Shown here piece after piece: positions 24,054 through 36,000 of a DNA stretch of 64,000 nt; within the stretch, counting starts at the first letter, position 1, and each line of letters begins with the position of its first letter. The notes below the pieces were generated by a model. It made no database searches. It saw nothing but the letters and a program-made list of their open reading frames with translations, and had not been told where the DNA came from. A program made the translations under genes and the position numbers. The stretch lies in NCBI GenBank assembly GCA_963930645.1, contig OZ005648.1:110212592-110276591 (forward strand), given 5' to 3'. Source of the DNA: Salticus scenicus. Its lineage: Eukaryota; Arthropoda; Arachnida; Araneae; Salticidae.

Positions 24054-27000
24054 TAGGTATCTCTCTCTCTCCTCAACTACGTGAATTTATTATATGCAAA
24101 TAGCCATCAACACATGTAAAAATCAAGAAATTTAAATAACAAGCTTCATACATCTGTGTTGTTTTTTTAAACCAATATACTAGTTTCATATATATACAAA
24201 AAATAATGGCTTCTAACAAAGGATTGACAAGAGGTTTACCATTCAAAACTTTAGTAACGCCATTTTCTGGAGACCCTCATTTATTGGATTTTTTTATTGA
24301 ACAAGTGAAATTTAAAATTGAGAACAGCAAATGGGAAGAATCCCATGCTTTGGCTTTTGTGAAATCAAAATTGGCAGATACTGCTCTTAAGTTTTATGTC
24401 TCCTCCCCAGCTTGCCAAAGAGCCAAAAATACAAAAGAGTTATTTAATATATTTAAGAAATATTTTAAGGTAGAGTCGGCAACTGCAATAGCACAACAAT
24501 TTAACGAATTTAAGTTTGAGTCCGATGTCAATATTAATATTTTTGCTAATAAGCTTGAAAATTTAGTGAGAAAACGTTTTCCTGATATGGAAGAAAAAGC
24601 CCTTGAACAACTACTAATCGCAAAATTCAATGATCTCATTCCGCCCCACTTTAGAATTCATCTACTATCACAAAAAGCCACAACCTTTTATCAGATGGTG
24701 GAATGTCTCGAAAAATTCCAGGAAATTTATAACTTGCAAGTAAACCCTGTCTTACCAGGAACATCTTTTGCTACTATTCAGAACTTCAATCATAAAATAG
24801 ATAGTGAAGTGATAGGTACAAACTCAGAAAACAATTTGACTAAGATTAACAATTCATCTTATAGCAAGCGGCCATACAATAAATTTCCACAAAATAAAGG
24901 TTCGCACACGATTCAATGCCAATGGTGTGAAAGACCTGGACATTCTGCTCAGAGGTGCTTTGCACTCAGAAAATTACAAAATAATAAGTTTTCTCACAGA
25001 TATCGTAATGGGCAATCTTTCTCTAGACCTTATAGAGACATGTCACGGAGAGCCAGTGCCCCTAAAACATTTAAATCCAACTCCCCTCAAACCAAAAGTA
25101 GTCATTCACAATGACTAGAAGTGGAGAATGGTAGAAGTGACACTAAACTCCTAAATACAAAGAGTTCCTCATATAGGTCAGGTTTGAATAAAGTCAATTA
25201 CCATAACAACTTTTCACAGACTAACTCAACATATTCTAATCTACCTAATAATTTTTTTGTAAATAACAATGAAATCATTCTGAGATCTCCAGACACACAG
25301 GCAAAGTTCCCTTTGTCATTAGAACGCAAAGTCAAATCTGTTGCGATACAGACAACATCTCCTGTATTGGTAACGTCCCCGAGTGTGGAGGAAAATGGAG
25401 ACTGCATATTAGTTAATTCACTGGAATTCTTGTTACACACAGACAATGATCTGCCCAATCTCCCCATCATACAATTACTGTTAAACAAAACATTAGAGAA
25501 TTTTCTTCTCGACTCAGGAGCTTCTGTGTCGTTACTCTCAAAACATTACTTCTTACAAAATCAAAACAAATTATATTACAAAAGAATTGCTTCAAGAGTC
25601 AAGATATCTACAGTAAACTCTATAGTCCAATGTGACGGATGTGTTTGCATTTCCTTTAAAATAGGGAAAACTTTTTACAAACACACCTTTTTTCTTATTG
25701 AAATACCAACTGAATCTAAATTTATTGGTATACTTGGCTTTGATTTTTTAAAGTCCCATCACGTAGTTATCAATTTACACAATAACAAAATACAAATTAA
25801 TGAAAATGCTTTAGATATTCTAGACACTGTACCCTCGTGCAGTCTTCTATCATCTGAATCTGATATGAATCGGGCATCACATAAGATAGCTACTCATATG
25901 GATTTTCCCCAAACTGGATATAAAAAATCTAAAATTGATGTTCATAAAGAGAACTTACCCTCTGATCAAAAATGTTGGCTTACCCAGAAGATTATGATTG
26001 ATCCACAGGATACTATATATGTGCCTGTGCGGTCCACGCTTATTCCAGAAAATCAGTTAGTAATGTTTACATCGCCTAACAAGCATTGTCCACTTGTGTC
26101 CTATCCTTCTCTTATGGAGGTACAACATATCAAGGAAAATTCTACTAAACAAGAATTAATTCAATTTTTTATTCCTATGTATAATAATTCGAGCAAGAAA
26201 CTGCATATAAATAAAAATACCGTTTGCGGATACATTTCAGAGATAGATAAAATAGAAGAAAATTCCTTGGATCTTGCAACAAATACACCTGATCACATGT
26301 GTAATCTAATTAAGGCTACACCAGAAGTTTTATCCTTAAGACAGAAAGAATTTAATGTAAATAATTTTTCTATTCAGCATTTAAAACCTACAGAAAGGGT
26401 AATAATGCAAGATATTCTTCAGAAATTTAACTCTGTATTTTCATGTTCACTAAAGTCGATTGGACACACCGATCATATCACTCCACATATAAAATTCATT
26501 TCAGATATTCCCTTAAAAACTTACCCTTTTCCTATTCCACAAGCTATTCAAGAAGAGGCAAAAGATCAACTTGACAAATTACTGGATGCAGGGATCATTG
26601 AGAGAAATATCTCTGAATGGGCATGCCCAATGCTCATGGTTAAAAAGAAAGCTGTGTCTAAGGAGGATAAACCTTCCTTTAGATTGGCCCTAGATTTAAG
26701 GTTAATCAACTCTATGATTCGATGCTCCACTTATCCTCTTCCAAGAATTGATACGATAATAAATAACATCTCAAAATTTAAATATTTTACAACATTAGAC
26801 TTTCCCTCAGCGTATCATCAAATTTCATTACCTAAAGAATACAGACGACGTCTCTCATTTACTACACAATGGGGAACTTATTCATTTAAAAGATTAATGT
26901 TTGGGCTGAGATCAGCCGCATCAACATTCCAAATGCTTATTGACACAATTATACAAGAGTGCAATTGTTCAGGCATATATGCTTACCAGGATGACATTAT

Positions 27001-30000
27001 TATAGGAAGTGACTCTTTCCAGGAAACAACAGAAAAATTACAAACACTTTTAGCTACTCTACAAAAGTACAATCTGACATTGTCTCCAAAGAAATGTAAA
27101 TTCCATCAGTCATCTATTGAATATCTCGGTTTCAGCATACAAAATCAAAAAATACATCCTATTTCTTCCAACATTACAAAAATTACTCAATTTCCTATCC
27201 CAGCAACCAGAAAACAACTAAAAAGATTTATAGGATTGTGTGGATTCTACAGAAAACTAATTCCCTGCTACTCGCGATTAATTGATCCTTTGATAAAATT
27301 AACATCTCCGAAAACTACATTTAAATGGACAGAGCAACATGCTGAAGTCTTTAAACAAATACAGAAAGTTTTTTTCTCTAAACCTTTTCTTTCTTTACCC
27401 GATTGGTCAAAACAATTTTTTCTTAATACAGATGCTAGCAAAATTGCTATTTCAGGGGTTCTTCTACAAGAAAAGGAAGGCATTCTGCTTCCGGTTAGTT
27501 ACTTTAGTAAAACACTATCTAAATCAGAACAGCGATATTCAGCCATCAAGCTTGAGCTGATGGCCATAGCTAAGTCAGTCAGTGCATTTAAATTTTTCCT
27601 TTTCAACCGACCTTTCACCATTCTCAGCGATAGCAGACCACTCGAACACTATAAGAAAATTTCCTCTCCTGCTGATCTAACTACTAAATGGCTAATTGAA
27701 TTATCAAACTATCAATACACATTCAGATATGTAAAAGGTAAAACAAATGTTTTGGCAGACTATTTTTCAAGAGAAGACTTTTCTGCATACACTCAAGATC
27801 TTAACTCAAACCCAGAATTAATTAAAGAGGCTAACAATTTACCCATTTCTTCAGCTTCTCCAACAATTGAACTCCATCATTTCAATGTCACACAAAAATC
27901 TGATAAGTCACTCACCTCATCAGAGCCTCATCGTTCTTCCTTACCTCAGTTGTTAAGCAACGATGCTGCTCCACTCAGTCGTTCCTTAAACAGCTCTGAC
28001 GCAGATAATCTTATGATGGAAATCTCGGAAGAATGTTTTTTTAAAGAGCAAAGAGAAGATGACTTTCTGCTAAAAATTATTGTCGATATCACTTCGGAGA
28101 AACCTTCTCCTAAATATAAAAATTATTTTGTCCATCCGGACACAGGTCTGTTAATGATCAAACGAAAGTTTCACCAGCCTGAAAACTCTCCAAAAACAAA
28201 AATTGTAGTACCACAGAAGTTAAAACCTAAAGTATTAAAAATTTGTCACATGCCTCACTTTGGAATTAGAAATACATACAGAAGAATACTTAAACACTTT
28301 TATTGGACAGGATTATTTGAAGATGTAAAAAACTTTGTTCTGTCCTGTACATTATGTATTCAATATAAACCGCACAGAATTCCACCTGCTCCACTACAGG
28401 AAATGTTTGTTCCTTCTGCACCGAGTATGTTAGTTTCCATGGACTTTTTGGGTCCTTTCTCCAATGGCTTCCATGTGTTAACATTCCTCGATCATTTTTC
28501 TAAACATATTGAATTGGTACCAGTAAAAAATGCAACAGCACAAGCTGTAGTTAAAGCCATTACGGGATACATTACTACCTTTGGTCGACCCTCTGCGATA
28601 CTCTCAGACTTAGGCCCACAGTTCACAGCAAACATCTTTAACAACTTGGCACAGACATTGAAAATTACAATCTCCCATTCATCATCAGGACACCCGCAAA
28701 CACAAGGCTCATCAGAAAGAATTAATACCAGCATTAAATCCTCAATTTCCACTCTTACCAAGGAAGGATTTGATTTTCATCAGGCTTTGATGATACACAA
28801 GAACCTGTATAACACCACCGTTCATTCTTCAACTGGATATTCTCCAGCCTTTCTGCATTTTGGCAGGTCAATAACAAGCATCTTTGACTTGTTTGAAGCT
28901 CCTCAGTTAGAAACACTGGAATTTCCATATGAATACCATAAATACATGGAATCAATGAAACAGATCTTTAGGCAAGTGCATCATAACATGAAGTTTTACC
29001 AAAACCAACGTAATACTAGACAACATAAAAAAGCAGTTCTCCGGAAATTCAAAGAAAATGATATGGTCTTTATAAAAACCAAAGATACATTTAAACCAAG
29101 ATTCATAGGCCCATATTCAGTTCAAAAAGTAATATCTGACGTGTTACTCTCCGTCAGAGAATTCGAAAATGAAGGGGCTGAACCATTCACTATTAACATA
29201 GACCGTGTCATCCTGGCGCATAAAAGAAAGCAACATCTCATTCCACAAACAATTCTGACAGGTCAACCAGCTGGGATTGTTCAACCGCAGTCTCATTATG
29301 ATCTCAGACCAAGATGCAAAACTTAATTTTTTTTTTGTTTTTTTGTTTCCATTTTCACAAATGTTCTTTTAACATGTTTTTTTTTTTTTAAGTTTTTTTT
29401 TTAGGGGACTTGATAAGCAATTCATTCACCAAAGTTGCCTGTTGTAAACAAGTATGAGTTGGTACAGGTATATTTGATAAGTTGTATTTTGTATATTGTC
29501 CTATTATATATTGTGTAGTTATATATATATATATATTTTCTCCTGTGGCAAATGTTGAATATCTACAAAACTTAGTGCAGTGTGTATTGTAGTTAATATG
29601 AATATAAATCTTCTGTTATGCTGATTTATTTTATATATTGTCTTATTTGTTAAATTTGATAACTATACTATAATTATTTACTGCTCAAAATGTACAGTAT
29701 GTGTGTGTTATATGTATCGGAAACTTGCATATTTATATGTGTATACATAATTTTTCTTCTTTCTTTTCATATATTAATTCCTACACATTGTCATGTTTAT
29801 AAATATATTGGGTTATTAAATACAATTTCTGGAAGCTTCCACACCATTTTCACAGACACAAACATCACTTATACAACACAAGTATACACTACATCCACAC
29901 TATTACACAATCAAATTAATACACAATCCACACATGATATGTATATAAATGTGTATAATGTTTGTTAAAATTTTTTGTTTATTGTGATTATTGACATTGC

Positions 30001-33000
30001 AGTTTTGTTTTGGTTATATCTGATAGTATGTTTATTTGAGTATTATTTGACGTTTATATTAAGTGCATTTTTGATTTTGTTTAGTAATCTAACTTGGTGG
30101 CCTCAGTAGCCACTCACAGTTATTATTTCCATTTATAATATGTATATTCTTTAAATAATAATAATAATAATGGTAATGATAAAATTTTAAAAAGTCTTAT
30201 TCGAATATTATACTCGAGTACTTGGAATGCCTTTTCCGTATCTAATGTAATATTTATATGTAAGATTATTTTGACATTTGTATTGATACTTATTTTGATT
30301 TTTTTTTCTCCTTCATAATAATGCTTCAAGAGGTCATCTGTAAATATTTTATACTGAAATATAACTGATTTTGTTTTATCAGTTGTTAACAAGATTTCTT
30401 TGACATTTATTTAGTATAGTTGTTCTTTCATGTGTATACTTATACATTGATTAATCGGTAGATGGTATTTAATATCAAGACTATGGGTTAAATATTTTTG
30501 TTGAAATTGTACATCCACTAAAATTCTTTTGCCATGTCATGCATTTTTTTTATTCGCTCTAACTAATTATTTTTACAAATTTATAGGAAAGAAATTTTGC
30601 AGCACTTTGTATGATTTTCAATATTTCTGTTATAATACTATTTTCTTTAAAAGGTATCAATGTTTTTTTACTCATGTCACTTGTTGATAAAAGCTGTGTC
30701 TGTTTGCATTTATAGATATATTTTATTAGTTGTCAATATCCTAATAAATATTGTTAGATATGTCACTGACCACTTTTGTATCAATAAAATCTTTTATTTG
30801 AGAATGTCTGTAACCACAGTGCTGAAATAGTATTGTTTTTGATGAAATGGTGTATTCCTCGCCTATTTTGGTAGAATTGATCACCTACCAGGGTAGGCGT
30901 TGATATTGGGTTTTTTGTCGGAATTTTATTGTTTCAGCTTTACTTATCGATTTTGTATTGTGTTTGGTTCAGATTTTGTGTCACATGTACATTGTTCTCA
31001 AAATTTCCAAATTTTTTTATCAAGTGCATGTTATTAAGAGTATTGTAAGACCTTTCAGTTGCTTAAAAATTTGCTTTGTTACATTCATGCCTTTAATGGC
31101 CGTTCCTACAATATTATATAGTCAATATGGATATTTTTTTTTCACATGTAAGTGTAAAAAAAAAAAAAAAAAAAAAAAAATTTGTAATCCTTCATGTAAA
31201 TGTAGGTATGCACTCTCCATTCACATTTTTAGTCTTCCAAATTTTTTTAATGGTCGTTAGGGGTAATGTGATGTTAAAAACATCACTTCTTTTTAAATGT
31301 TAAATAAGATCGTTTTCTGCACTTAAATGCATTGTTTCTCTCAGCTGGCTCAACTCACCCTGTTGTGTTTGCTTTACTGCAACACACACACAGGAGAAAA
31401 ATTGGTTCTTCTTTCCTAGTGGTGATGTCATATCACACCATGCTGAGAACCAATAGGGTGATGGTTCTGACTCCACCTTCTGTTATTCTGGCAGTTTTAA
31501 ATTTAGTTGGGTTTCAGCAGCTCTCAAGAGAAGAACATGGGGTGAGAAAGATTTGTTTTGCTTCTGTTTTAAAATAATGACCATTTTATCATTTGGAGAG
31601 AGAGTGCCTACTTATTAATAATAAATATATATATATTAGTTTATATGAATACTTATTCAAATTTTAAAAACCATTAATTTTTATATCCTACTTAATTTGG
31701 AATTACTAGTGTGATTTTGAAAATAAAATTAATTAATTTTGATTCAGCAGATTAGTTTTATTACAAACATTATTTTTGTATGCATTTTTCTTTTTACAGC
31801 ATTCTAGCCAATAAGTAAATTGATTCCTCTTTTCTCTTATGTAAATAAAATTATTTGGATATATATATTTGACCTTTTGACCCAAAGAATAAAAAGGGTT
31901 AGTGGCCAGAACGCAATGTACGCCATGAGGTTCTTTGATCCTCACTAAGTAACTTCTGTTGCTATGAAAATTAAAAATATTAATAAAATTAATTTAAAAT
32001 ATGGAAATATAAAAGGTAAATGAATTATTTACACCACAGCCCCCTCCCCCAATAAATACAATATAATTAAGGAAAACTAATTCTTATTCATAAAGTGAAA
32101 ACATACAGACTTATGGCAGGAATATTCCAAATTCCTTTATCTTTATACTGTCGATTACTAATTGATTTTGAATTATCGTTGCTTTTTATTTAAATTTGGG
32201 TTTAAAATTAAATTGTTTTTGAAAATTTAATAGGCTTATGAAATTTGTCTCCATCCGCATTGGCCAAGAGGATATAAGCATAAATCTAATCCTGGTCGTT
32301 CCATCTCTGTATGAAAATAGAAGCATCTCGTAGTTACATACAAAATTAACCATTCCAGTTGATCAATCGTACAAATATAGTGTATATTCATGTGTTTCAA
32401 ACCAGTAAGAAAAATCCTTAATAGACCAAAATGGGTTATAAAGTGTTCTTAAATTGATGAAAACATTGATCGGTTTTCAGTTTCAATTATCTTTTAAATC
32501 GGAGTTACTTTCAAATTTTAGCCATTTTTCAAATTTTAATCGCCTACATCTAACAAAGATTAATTACCGGAAAAAAATTTGGCGCCCTTAAAACAAAAGT
32601 GCCCCTAGGCCCAGGCCTCATGGGCCTAAGCCTAAATCCACCCCTGTCTGATACAATTTGTATATGCACTCCAAATATCCAGGTGTCAAATTTTTTCAAG
32701 GTTTTGAGCATGCAGTAGGCTTCACGTTCAATCGTACTCCATTTGATTTGACAGGGTGTGAGTTTCTTGCTAAAAAGTGCTATAGGCATCTCTTTCCCTA
32801 CGTCATCACACTGTGCTAAACAGGCTCCAATTGTGATGGCTGAAGCGTCTGTAAATAATAGGAATGAATGTTCCATATTTGGAGTGTATAGAGTGCGCAT
32901 CCTCAACAGTTCTTTCTTAAGTTTTATAAAAGCTCCCTCTTCTGGGGATTCTTCCATGGAATATCATTATTTGGTATTTAGTCAATTTTTTCTGTATTAA

Positions 33001-36000
33001 TATACAGAAAAAATTGACTCCAAAAATTGATACCATAATTTGATAATTCAATATTTTCTATTGTCATTTTTAGGAAACATTTTATTTTGAATAAATGGGC
33101 TTATTATAATCTTTTTTTACTTTTTTTAAAGTGTAATTTTATTTTTAATAATTATTTGAAATATAATGTGATAAAAAAAAGTACAAATTTATGCTTTTTA
33201 TTATGAAAACTCATGTTCTTTTTTTATTTATTTTTTTTTCTATAGTGGGATGAAAGTTACAAGAATTCCACTGTTGAATCAGTGTTAATGTCTGTAAGAA
33301 ATCTTTTATCTTCAGCCTCTTTAGGTATTGTATTTATCTTACCTATGTAGTCATTTCATTTAAAATTATCATTTTACTTTTTCATAATAGGAAGAATTTA
33401 TTTCAAGAATAACATTTATTGTTTGTGAAATTCCCATAATTTTTTTTTTTTTTTTTTTTTTTTTTTGCGAACTTATAGTACATATTTTACTCTTATACTA
33501 TTCTTTTAAGTAAAATATACTTTTCTTCTCTGTCTTTTATCTTAAGGTTTTCATGAAACTAGACAGCTACCTCCTAGTATTATTTCAGTTGAAAATAATA
33601 GCAGGGCTGCATTTCCTCTTGGCTTAGGGCATTCAACTGCTTATGTAGCCCCAAGAGTTGCATTGATTGGGTGAGTGAATTTTAATCTCTCACACAACTT
33701 TGTTTGACTGTGCTGCAGATTATGTTTAAGAAATTGAATTATTCTAACATCATTCAAAAATGTTCTTTTTTTTTTCTTATTATGTTGTAACAAAAACATT
33801 ATAACTACATTTAATTATTTTTTTTTTTTTCTAAATAAAATTTTTTGAGTTTTCTGTATGCAAAAATTTTAATCAGATTTGACTAATATCCTAATGTATA
33901 AAAATAAATGATTTTGCTTTTCTATTATTTATTTTTCATAGACACTATTTTTTTTCCATTTAATGTTTGAATGGCTAAAATGGAGCAAATTCAATTTTTA
34001 AGCAGAAATTAAAGTTTATTCTTGACATCCGACATTTTGTTTTTATATATATTGTGATCTATCACTTTGTTAGCTTTAATAATTATTAATAAAGCCACAA
34101 ATACTATTAAGAGAAAAAACGAAACCTTACTTCAGCTTTATTGACATAACTTAATGGTGGAGTACTTTCTTTTAGCCCCCCCCCCCCCCCATCTTCAGCA
34201 CCAGTTACTCTGTGCTGTGTTGAGTCTGTGAAATTTTTCTTTGGACTATTGGATCTTCTTCTCTCTTCCAGGAGGTGGCGCCATGTTGAATCAACAGCTG
34301 CCGTTGATTGGTCCAGGTTGCATACCCCGGATTGGTCAATTATTTCGATGGTTTCGCGAAAAAGAGTATAGTTGTGATTATTATAATTAGCAATTTTTTC
34401 TACATTTTTAAAATCTATTTTAATGTTTTCGTTTCTATGGGTTTGTGTTAAAGCTGTATTGTACTTCCTAAATTTAATATTGTTAATGTGTTCTTTTATA
34501 TGTGTATTAATTTTCCTTTTCGTCATACCTATGTAACATCTCTCGCTATTGTCTTGATATTTGAAGGGAATTTTATATATTCCAGTGGTCTCGAGGGGGG
34601 GATTTTGATCTTTATAGTTTCTAATAATTTGGTCATTTATGATTTCAATTACCTTGATACTGATGAGGTAATTGAAATTATAAATGACTAAATTGATAAA
34701 AATTATAGCCCTTTAATAGCTCAAACATTAAAATCCACCACCAATTTAATTTTGAAAGAAAGTTATTTTAAATTTAACCAAAATATCTACCAACAAGTCA
34801 AAGGGGTCCCAATGGGATCTCCTATATCCGGAATTGTTGCTGAAATTAAGAAAACTAGAAACTCTAATTTTGGAAAAATTTAAGCAGAAAATAATTTATT
34901 GGAACAGACATGTTGACAATGTTTTCGCAATAGTCCTTGAAAAACAAGATATAATTGAACTTTTGAATGACTTAAACCACCTTGACAGAAATATACAATT
35001 CACCTGTGAAATTGAAACAAACAATGAAATTAATTTTTTGGATGTTAAAATAAAAAGAATGAAAGACACAATAACTATCACAGTTTATAGAAAACCTAGT
35101 TTCAGTCAAGAAATCAGTAATTATAATAGTAAAACGCCTTATAGATACAAAATAAATGCAATTCAGTCCTATATTATTCGCGTAATCCTCATATGTACAG
35201 AACCGGAAGATCTTAAAACTGAAATTAAATACATTAGAAATTTAGCCATACAAGCCAAATTACCCTAAAAATCTTGTTGATAAACTTTACAGAAAACTTT
35301 TAAATAAAATTAACAATATTCCTAGCCGCCAAAAACCAAACATAAAATTCACCAATGCAATACCATATGACCGCGGAGCTGCTGTAAAAATAAAAAATAT
35401 TGCTAGTAAATTAAACATAAACATTCCAATTAAACCCAATCCGAATATTTATCAAATTATTAGAAACGATAAATCCCCCCCTCGAGACCGCTGGAATATA
35501 TAAAATTCCCTTCAAATATCAAGACAATAGCGAGAGATGTTACATAGGTATGACGAAAAGGAAAATTAATATGCATATAAAAGAACACATTAACGGTATT
35601 AAATGTGGGAAGTACAATACAGCTTTAGCACAAACCCATAGAAACAAAAACATTAAAATAGATTTTAAAAATGTAGAAAAAATAGCTAATTATAATAATC
35701 ACAACTATGCTCTTTTTCGTGAAACCATCGAAATAATTGACCAATCCGGTGCGTGCAACCTGGACCAATCAACGGCAGCTGTTGATCCAACATGGCACCA
35801 CCTCCTGGAAGAGAGAAGAAGATCGAATAGTCCAAAGAAAAAATTCACAGACTCAAAACAGCACAGAGTAACTGGTGCTGAAGATGAGGGGGGGGGGGAG
35901 CTAAAAGAAAGTACTCCACCATTAAGTTACGTCAATAAAGCTGAAGTAAGGTTTCATTTTTTCTCTTAATATCACTCTGTTTTTTAATTAAGTCAGTATA

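Larger units (their letters stand above)
22935..32038 (+). mobile_element. Near-intact Ty3/Gypsy LTR retrotransposon (9.1 kb)
   Basis: LTRs of 772 bp at 22935-23706 and 31267-32038, a primer-binding site 2 nt inside the left LTR, gag, a UGA and pol in one frame, then about 1.9 kb without a long ORF. It is flanked by an exact 5-bp GCCCC duplication (22930-22934 and 32039-32043). By eye the LTRs differ at only three positions, all near their 3' ends, so insertion is recent. No env-like ORF. It is on the same strand as COQ6, within its largest intron. Confidence 0.95.
22882..32646. mobile_element. Non-autonomous hAT element split by a Gypsy insertion
   Basis: Ends CAAAGGTGGATTTA (22882) and TAAATCCACCCCTG (ending 32646), i.e. 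hAT-type CAGGGGTGG termini. It is flanked by an exact 8-bp TCTGATAC duplication (22874-22881 and 32647-32654), the size hAT transposases make. Removing the inserted Gypsy and one target copy leaves about 656 bp, too short for a transposase. It inserted inside the RNase H frame of the older antisense Gypsy. Confidence 0.88.
34104..35973 (+). mobile_element. Penelope-like element, 5'-truncated, with inverted 3' arm
   Basis: The + strand part (34660-35973) carries reverse-transcriptase palm sequence and a GIY-YIG endonuclease. A second copy of the GIY-YIG end lies inverted at 34104-34625. The halves meet at a 23-bp inverted repeat (34632-34654 and 34666-34688, one mismatch) with an 11-bp spacer. 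The inverted copy joins VIEIIND directly to the QIIRN-KSPP linker, skipping most of RT. Inverted, truncated partner copies are a known feature of Penelope-like elements. Confidence 0.85.

Noticed and set aside
25121..25123. GTG as a start for pol
   Set aside because: Not a credible eukaryotic initiation codon here, and the frame is open upstream to the gag UGA.
29327..31266. Possible envelope gene after pol
   Set aside because: No open frame above about 100 codons and no signal peptide or membrane anchor pattern.
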